In this document: positions 1 to 8,773 of the stretch, in pieces
Layout: each line of letters opens with the position of its first letter
Numbering within the stretch: position 1 is the stretch's first letter
Origin: Acidobacteriota bacterium
GTDB taxonomy: Bacteria; Acidobacteriota; Blastocatellia; Pyrinomonadales; Pyrinomonadaceae
Assembly (NCBI GenBank): GCA_018269075.1
Contig: JAFDVJ010000018.1
Location: 18,630-82,629 of the forward strand
Reading direction: 5' to 3'
DNA length: 64,000 nt
The notes under the pieces: generated by a model
Told to the model about the DNA's origin: nothing
Seen by the model: only the letters and a program-made list of their open reading frames with translations
Database searches by the model: none
Program-made: the position numbers and the translations under genes

Positions 1-701
1 CCGATTCCAGTCGAAAAAGTGAAAATCGCGGCAAACCAGATTCCGGATTGTAGCAGTTTGGCAGGTAATTTTCGGAGCCAATTCAATTTAAATGCCAGAA
101 GTCCCAGCATCAAACTGACGTTCAGATAATTGCACATCATATTGGCATTCGAAAAAAGACTGTGAAGGCGGGGATAATTGCCGGCGGGCAAACTTCCGAA
201 ATGAGAAAGAAAGTAATTGTCCTGTTTGGTTTTGAGCCCCGCGTAAAACAGTAAAAATCCGGCCAGCGTGCCGAGCACGGTCACGCCCGTACCGAGCAGC
301 CAGGCAAAGGTGATTTTTTTTATAAATCCCTGTTCGAAAAATAACTGAAAAGCCGAGAAAGCAAGGGCGAATAAATAAAATTCCCCCGGCAGTTTGGCAT
401 AGCCGCGCGAGGGTTGGGACGAAAAGAAAACCGAAAGGATATGGGCGAGTCCGTACAGAATAATGAAGATGTGCAGCTTGTCCGTCCTGATCTTAAATTG
501 GCCGCGAAGATATGCGCCGATCATTAAAACGAAAAAAACAGGGAAGATAAAATCCGTGATGACGACTTGGGATCCCAAAAAATAAAAATTGAAGGGTCGT
601 ACCAGCGGCAGAAAGAAGATATAGGTTAGAAATAACCACTTTGCGGCTTTTAACGGCATTTCGTCATTTTGTTTGGCCGGGGCCAAAAAGTTTGTCTTCA
701 T
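1..701 (-). CDS. O-antigen ligase/polymerase-like membrane protein (5' part only)
   Basis: This is the N-terminal part (233 codons visible) of a polytopic inner-membrane protein that leaves the window at the left edge. I translated it from an ATG at 701; no stop occurs before position 1. It shows several hydrophobic segments, among them WLFLTYIFFLPLV, FIFPVFFVLMIGAYL and a stretch near the edge containing HSLFSNANMMCNYL. That last type of segment (an R/H..G.F.NPN-like loop followed by a helix) is typical of the Wzy/WaaL O-antigen ligase family, which polymerises or ligates glycans on the periplasmic face. Calling it ligase rather than polymerase is not possible from this part. A terminator at 800-835 separates it from the upstream SIS operon. 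Membrane protein is certain, family fairly likely. Confidence 0.7.
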   Translation of the reverse strand, partial: MKTNFLAPAKQNDEMPLKAAKWLFLTYIFFLPLVRPFNFYFLGSQVVITDFIFPVFFVLMIGAYLRGQFKIRTDKLHIFIILYGLAHILSVFFSSQPSRGYAKLPGEFYLFALAFSAFQLFFEQGFIKKITFAWLLGTGVTVLGTLAGFLLFYAGLKTKQDNYFLSHFGSLPAGNYPRLHSLFSNANMMCNYLNVSLMLGLLAFKLNWLRKLPAKLLQSGIWFAAIFTFSTGI

Positions 702-799
702 TCTAATTGATCGGCCGGTATTTTCCGAACAGGGAAGCCTGTTGCCCGATACTTTACCGAATAATCTGACATTCCGAACCCGACCGGTGCCGCGGTTCT

Positions 800-835
800 A
801 AAAAGAAAAATGGTATCGAAGACCATTTCGATACC
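800..835 (-). terminator. Rho-independent terminator of the mutS-yihY-SIS operon
   Basis: On the minus strand, arms GGTATCGAA and TTCGATACC (827-835 and 812-820) form a perfect 9-bp stem with a 6-nt loop, followed by ATTTTTCTTTTT. It lies about 100 nt past the stop of the SIS gene. Apart from this hairpin I see nothing in the 702-940 gap. Confidence 0.75.
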
Positions 836-940
836 GGAAGAAAAACCACCAGCAAATTCTTGTTAAAGTAAATATTTAAGTATGCTTAAGTGATAGTTGA
901 AGCAAATATGTATTTAATAACAATAATTACAGGTGTAATG

Positions 941-1969
941 TTAAATCGTTTTCGTAACCTTTGAAAGCGACCGGGGCGCGTCCGGATCGATCCCTTTTTC
1001 CCTCGCCAGCAGGGCGGCGAAAAGCTGTGCCGGGACGATAAAAGGAATCGGCGAGAGAAATTCATCTATTTCCTCGGGCAGCAGCAGGGTATGCGGACTT
1101 TTTCGGGCCACTGATTTATCGTTGGTGATGGCCAGACAATCGGCGTGAAGCTCATCCAAACGGGCCAGAAGATCAAGGCTGCTCTGGCGCGTAACTCCTT
1201 TCGGAGCAAACAGAATGGCCGGAAAACGCTTTTCGACGATTGCCAACGGCCCGTGAAAGAAATCGGCGGAAGAAAACCGTTCGGCGACCACATAGCAGGT
1301 TTCCATTAATTTGAGGGCCAGTTCGTAGGAATTCCCGTAATTCAAACCGCGCCCGACGACCACGCAGTTTTCCATAAATACGTAACGTCTGACCAATTCC
1401 TCAACATTTACTTTAAGTTGAAGCGCCTGGGCCGAAAAATGCGGGACCCGTTCAAAATCTATTTTTCGGTCTCCGAGAACCGAGGCCAGCATATAAAAGT
1501 GAAGCATCTGGCCGGTGTAGGTTTTGGTCGCCGCGACAGATTTTTCACGGCCGGCGTGAATCAACAGGGTTTCATCGGTGATTTGGGCCATCGCCGAATC
1601 TTCCTCATTGGTGATGCCGATAGTGAATGCGCCCGATTCTTTGGCCCGTTCAAGGACGGTGTTGATATCGGTTCCTTCACCGGATTGAGAAACCCCGATC
1701 ACGACCGCTCTTTTCAGATTTAATGATGAATTGTAGAGAGTGAAAATCGACGGAGCTGAAAGCGAAACGGGAATACCTGTTGTAATTTCAAGAAGATAGC
1801 GCCCGAAAAGTGAAGCGTTGTCTGAGCTTCCGCGAGCGGCCAGTACGATCAGATCGATATCCCGGTTCTGAAAAAGCTGGCCCAGCTTTTTTAATTTTCC
1901 GCGTTCGTTCTGAATCGTTCTTTCGAGCACGACGGGTTGTTCGGAAATTTCCTGCAGCATTAATGACAT
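941..1969 (-). CDS. Double-SIS-domain sugar isomerase (GlmS C-terminal-like / NagB-II type)
   Basis: A 342-residue protein with two tandem SIS (sugar isomerase) domains and no glutaminase domain. Phosphosugar-binding motifs are visible: AARGSSDNAS, then SQSGEGTD in the first domain, and KSVAATKTYTGQ before the second. The C-terminus ends LSKVTKTI, matching the PRSLAKSVTVE-type end of GlmS. Stand-alone proteins of this length act as glucosamine-6-phosphate deaminases (NagB-II) or related aldose/ketose amino-sugar isomerases, so a role in amino-sugar phosphate turnover in the cytoplasm is likely. It is the last gene of a run 5490-6077 / mutS / yihY / SIS, 13 nt after yihY. No nagA lies next to it, so the exact substrate cannot be told. 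Confidence 0.85.
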   Translation of the reverse strand: MSLMLQEISEQPVVLERTIQNERGKLKKLGQLFQNRDIDLIVLAARGSSDNASLFGRYLLEITTGIPVSLSAPSIFTLYNSSLNLKRAVVIGVSQSGEGTDINTVLERAKESGAFTIGITNEEDSAMAQITDETLLIHAGREKSVAATKTYTGQMLHFYMLASVLGDRKIDFERVPHFSAQALQLKVNVEELVRRYVFMENCVVVGRGLNYGNSYELALKLMETCYVVAERFSSADFFHGPLAIVEKRFPAILFAPKGVTRQSSLDLLARLDELHADCLAITNDKSVARKSPHTLLLPEEIDEFLSPIPFIVPAQLFAALLAREKGIDPDAPRSLSKVTKTI

Positions 1970-1982
1970 AAGTTATTTAGAA

Positions 1983-2882
1983 TTATTGAGTTTCCTGACA
2001 AACCTCAACCGGTTTCGCGGTCGGGTCGGAGTTTAAGTTTTCGTACAATATGGCGTTGATCGAACCGCCAATCAGAATAACCAGAGCGGTCAGATAAAGC
2101 CAGAGCATCAGAATTATCACGGCCCCGAGGGACCCGTAGGTTTTATCATAATTGTTGAAATAGTGTAAATAAAGCCGAAAACCGTTGGTTAGGAGCAGCC
2201 AGAGGACGATGGCCGTGATCGAACCGGCCGAAATCCACCGGCAGTTGATTTTATTATCGTTCGGCAGGTATTTGTAAACCAGACCGAAAATAATGAGCAG
2301 CACGATGATAAAGGTGAGCCATTGAATAAACTGCAGAATCAGAAACGATTGTACCGGCAGACTGATCAGTGACAGTAAAAGGGACAGAAATTTCCAGCCG
2401 TAAAAGACGATTCCAAGGACAAACGAGAAAAGGAAAATCAGTATCAGAGTCAGCAGCAGAGAATCGAACTTGGTTCTCCACCAGGAGCGGGTCTCCTTGA
2501 TTTTATAAACGTGATTGAGGGCAACGCGCAGACTGTCCATTCCGGCGGAGGCCGACCAGAGGGCGATTAAAAAGCCGAAGGTCAGCTTTCCGCTCGAACT
2601 GTTCTGGGTGACTTCAAGGATCGTGTTCTGGACGAGCACATAAGCCGAAACCGGCATAATCTGCCGCAAATACGAAAAAAGCTCCAATCGCAGATCGTCG
2701 GCCTTTCCCAGAATCAAACCGAACAGGTTGACCAGAAACAACAAAAGGGGAAAAAGAGAAAATGAAAGGTAAAAGGCCACCTGGGCCGAACGGCTTAGGA
2801 TATCCTCTTCGAAAAATTTATCATAGAGCCGAAAACCGACGTCCTTGAATTTTATATAGTAATTTTGAATTTTGGAGCCCAT
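1983..2882 (-). CDS. YihY/BrkB family inner-membrane protein
   Basis: A 299-residue polytopic membrane protein of the YihY/BrkB (former 'ribonuclease BN') family, length as usual for the family. About six hydrophobic segments are seen, beginning QVAFYLSFSLFPLLLFLVNL after a short cytoplasmic N-terminus. The conserved LWSASAGMDSLRVALNHVY region and the K-x-R-S-W-W motif before the third helix match the family. Function is not firmly known; some members are proposed transporters. The start ATG at 2882 lies 6 nt after the mutS stop, so the two are probably co-transcribed. Confidence 0.88.
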   Translation of the reverse strand: MGSKIQNYYIKFKDVGFRLYDKFFEEDILSRSAQVAFYLSFSLFPLLLFLVNLFGLILGKADDLRLELFSYLRQIMPVSAYVLVQNTILEVTQNSSSGKLTFGFLIALWSASAGMDSLRVALNHVYKIKETRSWWRTKFDSLLLTLILIFLFSFVLGIVFYGWKFLSLLLSLISLPVQSFLILQFIQWLTFIIVLLIIFGLVYKYLPNDNKINCRWISAGSITAIVLWLLLTNGFRLYLHYFNNYDKTYGSLGAVIILMLWLYLTALVILIGGSINAILYENLNSDPTAKPVEVCQETQ

Positions 2883-2888
2883 ATCGAT

Positions 2889-5486
2889 TTATCCGGCCAA
2901 TCGCTTGGCATCCGAGGATGTATTAAACTCTTCTTTAATCAATCTTTTAAGCTCATAAAGCTTCATTAATGCTTCAACTGGCGAAATCGAATCCAGATCG
3001 GTTTCCCGGAGCATCCGGCCGATCCGATACTGGATGTTCGCGCTCATAGAAAAATCTTCGCTATTTGGTTGATTTCCGAATTCCCGGTCCTCGAGAAGCT
3101 CGAAAGCCCGGCGGATGACCGGGTTTGGCAGTCCCGCCAGCCTGGCCGCGTAAACACCGTAGCTGTTCAGGGAAACACCCTTTTCGATTTTAAATTTGAA
3201 TCGCAGACTTCCGGAAATCTCTTCGATCAGAAAATGCCAGTTTTCCAAACGGGGCAGTGTCGACGATAGTTCGGCCAATTCGTGAAAATGGGTTGCAAAT
3301 AAAGTTCGAGTTTGGACCTTCGGATGATTATGTAAATATTCGACCACCGCCCTGGCGACCGCCAAACCGTCGGTGGTCGAGGTTCCGCGACCCAATTCAT
3401 CGAGCAGAATCAAACTACTGGGACCGGTATGATGAAGAATTTCGGCGGTTTCGATCATCTCCGTCATAAAAGTTGATTCGCCGGAACCGATTCGATCATA
3501 CAACCCGATCCGGGTAAATATACGGTCGCAAATTCCGATGACGGCTTCCTCGGCGGGCACGAACGACCCGATTTGAGCCAGTAAGACGATCAGCGCGATT
3601 TGCCTCAAATAAGTGGATTTTCCGGAGGCATTGGGGCCGGTAATCAGCGCGATCTGAGGAGCGCCGTTGCCGCCGAGGGCCGCATCGTTGGGGACGAAAG
3701 AAATGCCATTATCACGGTTGATTTTTTCGATTACGGGGTGGCGGCCGTTTTTTATTCTGAGTAGCGAGGTCTCGTTGACGACGGGGCGTCGATAATCGAA
3801 TCGGTCGGCGGTCTCGGCGAGCGAGAGGATCACGTCCAGATATGCGATAGTCCGCCCTGCCATTAAAATATCGGGGCGGCTTTTTCCGATTTCGAAACAG
3901 ATCTGCCGGAACAACGAATTTTCCAGTTCGTCGATTCGATCCTGCGCGTTAAGCACGTAGGATTCGTGTTCTTTCAGTTCGATAGTGATGAACCGCTCGG
4001 CCGGAACGAGTGTCTGCTTGCGATGATAATCCCGCGGGATGAGATGTAAATTCGATTTTGTGACCTCGATATAATAGCCGAAAACCTTATTGAAGCCGAC
4101 CCGCAGCGATTTGATGCCGGTTCTTTCGCGCTCTTTTTTTTCGAGCGCGGCGAGAAACTCGCGGCCGGCTTTCAGTCGGCCCCGGAGTTTGTCCAGTTCT
4201 TCGGAATATCCATCTTTGATAATTCCGGGGACGGCAGCCGTTTTCGTAACCGGCAGATCATCGGAAACTGCTGCTGAAATCAGAGCGGCACAATTCGCAC
4301 AGACGGGCAGCTGGGCCAGCAGCTGTCCGAACCGGCCAGTATCCTGCTGCAGGATGCGCTTGATCCTGGGAATCAATTCAAGGCTCTTCCCAAGTGCGGC
4401 CGCTTCATAAGGGGAGATGAAATAAGTTTTTGCCCGACCCGAAAGCCGTTCAAGATCCTTGATCTGGGAGAGGATTTCGCGCAATGTTTCCCGTTGATCG
4501 GGGTTGTCCTTAAACCATTGAAGATGTTCCTGACGGCGGTAAATTTCCCCGAGATCAACAAGCGGCTGGCGAAGCCAACGTCGCAGAAGTCGGCCGCCGA
4601 GTGCGGTTTGGGTCTGATCGATCAGCGAAAGGAGGCTTTCTCCGGTCGGACTTTCCAGGACTTCGAGACTTCTCAGCGTCTGTCCGTCGATCACCAAATA
4701 ATCCCGGAATTCATAGCATTTCAAACGGGTCAGATTTTCGACCGTTTCGGGCTGGGCCTCCCTCAGGTAAACGATGATCGCGGCGGCGGCCGAGACCGCA
4801 AGCGGGGAATTTTCCAGACCGAAGGGCTTTAGAGACCTTGTGCCGAAATGTTTGAAGATGGTTTTGCGGGCAGTATCAAATTCGAATTCCGAAGGAGCAA
4901 GGCGAGAGACGAATTTCGGGATCTCACGGTTGCTGGGGGCTTCCTGGGATTCCGAGATGATCAATTCCGATGGGGCGAGTCTGGAAATTTCGGTCAGAAC
5001 CTCCGGGTTGGGGATTTCGGTGGCGAAAAAATCTCCCGTCGAAATGTCCGTGAAAGCGATGCCCGATCGCTGTCCGTCACTAAACAGCGCGCAGAGGAAA
5101 TTATTGGAATTTCCGTCAAGCAGAAAAGGCTCGATGATCGTGCCCGGCGTGACGATGCGAGTGACCTTTCTCGGAATAAGTTTTTTCCCGTGTCGGCCTT
5201 TGACCGGAATCGTCGAAACCTGTTCGCAGATCGCGACGCGATGGCCCTTCGAAATGAGGGTCGCGAGGTGCCGGTCGAGAGAATGATGCGGAACGCCGGC
5301 CAGCGGGACGCGCATATCTTTGCCCATTGGCTTGGAGGTGAGAGTGATGTCCAGTTCGCGGGCTAGAAGCCTCGCATCGCCGTCAAAAGCCTCGTAAAAA
5401 TCACCAAGACGGAACAAAAGTATCGCGTCTTGGTGATCGGCTTTAATCTCCAGATATTGCCGGCGAATCGGCGTAATCTCATCCAT
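2889..5486 (-). CDS. mutS: DNA mismatch repair protein MutS
   Basis: Full-length MutS (865 aa), the ATPase that recognises base mismatches and starts methyl-independent or MutL/MutH-dependent repair. The N-terminal mismatch-binding domain carries the Phe-x-Glu motif in GDFYEAF (F30, E32). The connector, lever and clamp domains follow, and the C-terminal ABC-type ATPase has Walker A GPNASGKST near residue 615, Walker B LILLDELGRGTS and the FATHFHEL switch. It sits between a LURP-one protein (4-nt gap upstream) and yihY (6-nt gap downstream), consistent with one transcript. mutL is not in the window. Very secure call. Confidence 0.98.
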   Translation of the reverse strand: MDEITPIRRQYLEIKADHQDAILLFRLGDFYEAFDGDARLLARELDITLTSKPMGKDMRVPLAGVPHHSLDRHLATLISKGHRVAICEQVSTIPVKGRHGKKLIPRKVTRIVTPGTIIEPFLLDGNSNNFLCALFSDGQRSGIAFTDISTGDFFATEIPNPEVLTEISRLAPSELIISESQEAPSNREIPKFVSRLAPSEFEFDTARKTIFKHFGTRSLKPFGLENSPLAVSAAAAIIVYLREAQPETVENLTRLKCYEFRDYLVIDGQTLRSLEVLESPTGESLLSLIDQTQTALGGRLLRRWLRQPLVDLGEIYRRQEHLQWFKDNPDQRETLREILSQIKDLERLSGRAKTYFISPYEAAALGKSLELIPRIKRILQQDTGRFGQLLAQLPVCANCAALISAAVSDDLPVTKTAAVPGIIKDGYSEELDKLRGRLKAGREFLAALEKKERERTGIKSLRVGFNKVFGYYIEVTKSNLHLIPRDYHRKQTLVPAERFITIELKEHESYVLNAQDRIDELENSLFRQICFEIGKSRPDILMAGRTIAYLDVILSLAETADRFDYRRPVVNETSLLRIKNGRHPVIEKINRDNGISFVPNDAALGGNGAPQIALITGPNASGKSTYLRQIALIVLLAQIGSFVPAEEAVIGICDRIFTRIGLYDRIGSGESTFMTEMIETAEILHHTGPSSLILLDELGRGTSTTDGLAVARAVVEYLHNHPKVQTRTLFATHFHELAELSSTLPRLENWHFLIEEISGSLRFKFKIEKGVSLNSYGVYAARLAGLPNPVIRRAFELLEDREFGNQPNSEDFSMSANIQYRIGRMLRETDLDSISPVEALMKLYELKRLIKEEFNTSSDAKRLAG

Positions 5487-5489
5487 TCA

Positions 5490-6077
5490 CTACCCGCGTG
5501 CCCGCTCCAGTAAGGTCATCATCAAAACGCCGAGAACGATTCTCGTTTCCTCCTCGGGTGAAAAGGGTGCTAAATTCTCCAAAAGGAATTTGCCCTCGAA
5601 CATCGCCGGTTGTTTTTTCAAACGGGCAATTACCGAGCCATCCGTTTTGGTGACGATGTAGGAGGGGTTAAAAACATAACCGGACAAAATGCCGACGATC
5701 GGGATTTCGCCGAACAGCGCGTCACCGACTTTGACCCAACCGTTTTCTTCGGTGATTTTGTAAGCCTGGTTGCCGGAGGCATCGAAAATATCGTAACTTG
5801 CTTTCCAGATCGAGCGCATACCCTGTCTTTTGATCGAACCCAGAAAACTGCCCCGAGCGTCGGTAAAACTGTAGTTTGCGGACCAATCTATCATCCGGTC
5901 GGCTTTGATGTTGTATAACAAATTGGTTTGTTTCTCATCGGAAAAAACATTGATGTCTTCTTTAAGTTTGAAGAGTTTTTGTTTCACATATCCAATCAAA
6001 TTACCGTTGGCGTCGCGGACGTAAATCTGGCTGGCCAGGGCCAGCAATTTAAAACTTAAACTCAGGGGGAAGTTCAT
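5490..6077 (-). CDS. LURP-one/tubby C-terminal-like protein
   Basis: A 195-residue protein resembling the LURP-one-related / phospholipid-scramblase-like family (tubby C-terminal-like beta barrel around a central helix). Repeated strand pairs of the form YVRDANGNLIGYVKQK, FTDARGSFLGSIKR and FDASGNQAYKITEENG are typical of the family, and the C-terminal hydrophobic helix (TRIVLGVLMMTLLE) is the predicted core helix. Bacterial members have no proven function; membrane or lipid association is often suggested. The start ATG at 6077 has a strong Shine-Dalgarno (GAGGAG) about 6 nt upstream. It is the first gene of the mutS run. Confidence 0.75.
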   Translation of the reverse strand: MNFPLSLSFKLLALASQIYVRDANGNLIGYVKQKLFKLKEDINVFSDEKQTNLLYNIKADRMIDWSANYSFTDARGSFLGSIKRQGMRSIWKASYDIFDASGNQAYKITEENGWVKVGDALFGEIPIVGILSGYVFNPSYIVTKTDGSVIARLKKQPAMFEGKFLLENLAPFSPEEETRIVLGVLMMTLLERARG

Positions 6078-6144
6078 AATCGTCTCCTCGTTGAAATTGA
6101 AATAAATAAAGCTATTTTATTCTACAGTATTTTTGTCGATTAGA

Positions 6145-6852
6145 TTAAGCCGCCAGCATTTTAGATAACAATTGGGCGATCGGTTGCAGATTGGAATGGA
6201 TCAGTTGAATTTGCTGGAAACTGAGAATCGTCAAGTTCGTTTCGATTTCCTGGAACTCCTGCACAACCGCTTTCTGCGCCCGTGAATAATCTCGCTCGGC
6301 GGCATAAATGAGAAAAATTGCGGATCGCTGGTTTTCATAGGCTCTTTTCAGTTTGGCCAGGGCGGAATCCAGATTGCCTTTGCTTTGGACTTCGAAAACG
6401 TGCGAGAGCCGCTGGTGATTCTTTTTGATTTTCCAGACTACGTCGAAAAACTGAAATTCGATTTCGCAGTGGTAGCCCAATACTGTCCCGATCTCAACCA
6501 GCATTTGTTGAATTTTTCGGTGGGTGAGCAGTTCGTTGGATTCGGTCGAAGGATTTTCTTCAAATCCTGTCAATTCCGCTTCGACGGCCTGCGTTCCCTT
6601 GGTCGTTAACTGCCATAACCCCTGATTGCGGACCAGCAGTTTTTGTTCTTCCAGCGCACGACCCGCTTTTTGGACGTGTTTTTTCCAGTTTTTATGAATG
6701 CCGGATTTGATGGCGACCAAATCAGCGTCCGATAACGTCGGAAAATACGAAATCAATCGGTCGTAAAGAAAACGGACGTCTTCCTTACCGCCCACCGCGG
6801 ATAATTCCTGAAGGATCGGCATTTCAAGGTTCGAGATCAGCGGAAGCGACAT
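6145..6852 (-). CDS. Mrr N-terminal-like winged-helix protein with a nuclease-like QxK domain
   Basis: A 235-residue protein of two parts. Residues ~1-100 look like the winged-helix DNA-binding domain found at the N-terminus of Mrr-type restriction enzymes: LEMPILQELSAVGG, a helical stretch, then a wing LLVRNQGLWQLTTKGTQAVE. The C-terminal half has FFDVVWKI followed by HVFEVQSKGNLDSALAKL, which fits a PD-(D/E)xK-type fold with D...QxK as catalytic residues, as in Mrr. No methylase partner or other restriction gene is near. I chose the ATG at 6852, 10 nt after the acyltransferase stop, over an in-frame TTG at 6888 that overlaps it. It could be a solitary type IV-like enzyme or a non-catalytic DNA-binding protein. 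Confidence 0.6.
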   Translation of the reverse strand: MSLPLISNLEMPILQELSAVGGKEDVRFLYDRLISYFPTLSDADLVAIKSGIHKNWKKHVQKAGRALEEQKLLVRNQGLWQLTTKGTQAVEAELTGFEENPSTESNELLTHRKIQQMLVEIGTVLGYHCEIEFQFFDVVWKIKKNHQRLSHVFEVQSKGNLDSALAKLKRAYENQRSAIFLIYAAERDYSRAQKAVVQEFQEIETNLTILSFQQIQLIHSNLQPIAQLLSKMLAA

Positions 6853-6862
6853 AATAAAACTG

Positions 6863-7528
6863 TTAAATGATATTTCGGAAATCGTCAAACGACCGGGAAA
6901 CGACGGAGCCTTTCAGTTCATCGAGATTTTTCTCGGCAATCCCGGTGATAAAACGAGTCAGTGAGGTTTTTTCTTTGAAATCCGTAAAATCGATTATTCG
7001 GGGTTGATCGATTTTGACGAACACGGAAGGTTTGAAATCCCCCAAAAATTCGTACCGGATACTGATCGAACTAAGCGTACATCGGCCTAGTTCCTTAACG
7101 ATCCGACTCAAACCGTTATAAAAAACCAATGGCCGCAAATCATTGGGAAGAATTTCGCCCTGAGGAAAGATCCAAAGGACGGGGTCGGATGATGACCGCA
7201 ACAACCGGGCGGCATAGCTGAGGCTCAGCAGCGTATCGCGGGGTTTTTCACGGTTGATCGAAAATGCCCCGAGACGGCGGAAAAGAAAAAAACGTTTCAG
7301 CTGCTTTTCTTCCATCATCACGAAACTGTTCAGCTTCAAGCATCGAGAGAGATGAAACGCCGCCAAGCCATCCCACCAACTTGAATGATTGGCGTAAAAT
7401 ATTACGGGGAAATCAGTCAGGGAACGCAGTCCGGAAACATTAAACGAATCGAAACGACGGCGCAGCAGGTTTCGATTGTAAACGGAAAAGAGCGCCTCAA
7501 ACAGACGATTTTTTCGAGCTTCCAACAT
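6863..7528 (-). CDS. Lysophospholipid (1-acylglycerol-3-phosphate-like) acyltransferase
   Basis: A 221-residue PlsC-family acyltransferase that moves an acyl chain onto a lysophospholipid or similar alcohol at the inner membrane. Motif I is ANHSSWWDG (H-x4-D catalytic dyad) and motif III is FPQGEI, a variant of FPEG. It lacks an obvious transmembrane helix, and the region AFSINREKPRD gives the R-containing motif II. I chose ATG 7528 (MLEARKNRL) because longer reading would overlap most of the end of alr; the 32-nt overlap with alr remains and suggests translational coupling. Exact acceptor unknown. Confidence 0.82.
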   Translation of the reverse strand: MLEARKNRLFEALFSVYNRNLLRRRFDSFNVSGLRSLTDFPVIFYANHSSWWDGLAAFHLSRCLKLNSFVMMEEKQLKRFFLFRRLGAFSINREKPRDTLLSLSYAARLLRSSSDPVLWIFPQGEILPNDLRPLVFYNGLSRIVKELGRCTLSSISIRYEFLGDFKPSVFVKIDQPRIIDFTDFKEKTSLTRFITGIAEKNLDELKGSVVSRSFDDFRNII

Positions 7529-8657
7529 ATTTTTTCCTGACGCGTTCGTGAATCCCGCAGGTGAATTCATAGGCGATGGTATTGGCTTTTGCGGCCAGCT
7601 CTTCGACCTCAATTCGGGAATCGCCGTCCGTTCCGATAATGGTCACCAGGTCGTTTAATTTTACATCGGGAATATCGGTAACATCCAGAAGCATCCAATC
7701 CATCGAGATTCGACCGACAATCGGGGCAAATCGCCCTTTGATCAGGACGGAGCAACGATTGGACAAACTTCGCGGCATCCCATCCTGATAACCTATTGGG
7801 ACGGAGGCTATCGCGGTTGTTCTGCTGGTGAAATAAGTGCGCGAATAACCGATCGATTCGCCGGGGGGAAGGCTTTTTAGCAGAGAAACCCGGGAAAATA
7901 ATGAAAGAACCGGTCTTAATTCCGGCTTTGGACATTCGGGCGGTAGCACGTCTTTTTGGATTCCATAGAGAATACCGCCCAACCGGACCAAATTGCCCCG
8001 GGAAGCCGGGTGGGCGATCGCGCCCGGGGAGTTGGCCAGATCCACGAATTCGGGGTTTACTCCGCGATCTGTCAGTGATTTTAAGGCGGCATTAAAACGT
8101 GAAATCTGTAAATTGGTGAAAGCGGTTTCACTCAAATTATCGGCCGCCGCAAAGTGAGTCATCAAACCCTCGATCCGGAGATTTTTTAATTCAAGTATTT
8201 TGTCGATAAATTCTGTGAAGGCTTCGTATCGAACTCCGATTCGGCCCATCCCGGTGTCGATCTTGATATGGATCGGAGTGATGCGGCCGTGCCGTTGGGA
8301 AACAGAATTCAGAGCCATGGCTTTTTCGAGCTCATAAACAACCGGGGTAATGTTATGGGAAATAATCCTGGCTTCCTGCCCGGTCCAAAAGCCGCCTAAG
8401 CTCAAAACCGGTTTGGTAATCCCCTGATTCCTCAATTTCACGGCTTCTTCAGGTAAAGCGACACCGAACCAATCGATTCCCTCGGCTTGCAGCCTATGGG
8501 CGCAACGCACCGCGTTGTGCCCATAGGCATCAGCTTTGACAACCGCCATATATTTATATCCGGGGCCGATAAACTGCTTTGAGGAAAGAAAATTAAATGC
8601 CAAATTGTTTAGGTTGATTTCCGCCCACGTGGGGCGAAAACCGGAATTTTTAGACAT
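7497..8657 (-). CDS. alr: Alanine racemase
   Basis: PLP-dependent enzyme (386 aa) that makes D-alanine for peptidoglycan. The PLP lysine is K41 in VVKADAYGHN, the catalytic tyrosine is in PIGYQDGMPRS, and the HIKIDTGMGRIG and GRISMDWMLLDVT segments are typical. Length matches the family. It overlaps the acyltransferase gene at its 3' end, and two inverted repeats lie upstream (8699-8725 and 8738-8767). Cytoplasmic; call is secure. Confidence 0.97.
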   Translation of the reverse strand: MSKNSGFRPTWAEINLNNLAFNFLSSKQFIGPGYKYMAVVKADAYGHNAVRCAHRLQAEGIDWFGVALPEEAVKLRNQGITKPVLSLGGFWTGQEARIISHNITPVVYELEKAMALNSVSQRHGRITPIHIKIDTGMGRIGVRYEAFTEFIDKILELKNLRIEGLMTHFAAADNLSETAFTNLQISRFNAALKSLTDRGVNPEFVDLANSPGAIAHPASRGNLVRLGGILYGIQKDVLPPECPKPELRPVLSLFSRVSLLKSLPPGESIGYSRTYFTSRTTAIASVPIGYQDGMPRSLSNRCSVLIKGRFAPIVGRISMDWMLLDVTDIPDVKLNDLVTIIGTDGDSRIEVEELAAKANTIAYEFTCGIHERVRKKYVGSSKKSSV

Positions 8658-8698
8658 TCTTAAAGTTCAACCAAAATATTAATGTAAAATCTAACTCG

Positions 8699-8725
8699 CT
8701 GTAAACAGGTTGTTTATGTTTACAG
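8699..8725. promoter_or_regulatory. Inverted repeat upstream of alr
   Basis: CTGTAAAC (8699-8706) and GTTTACAG (8718-8725) are perfect 8-bp arms 11 nt apart, 42 nt upstream of the alr start. No T-run follows on either strand, so an operator is more likely than a terminator. The binding factor is unknown. Confidence 0.45.
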
Positions 8726-8737
8726 TATGATGTTGGA

Positions 8738-8767
8738 CATTAACAGTCAGGATCCGGACAGTTAATG
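8738..8767. promoter_or_regulatory. 30-bp near-perfect palindrome between the carboxyltransferase gene and alr
   Basis: The sequence is symmetric around GGATCC (8749-8754 region): CATTAAC and GTTAATG are the outer arms, with GTC/GAC inside and two mismatched positions per half. It starts 6 nt after the carboxyltransferase stop. No T-run follows on the minus strand. It could be an operator or a weak hairpin stabilising the 3' end. Confidence 0.45.
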
Positions 8768-8773
8768 AAATAC

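Noticed and set aside
6863..7612. Longer start for the acyltransferase
   Set aside because: The extra 28 residues lie wholly within the 3' end of alr and carry no conserved sequence; ATG 7528 fits better.
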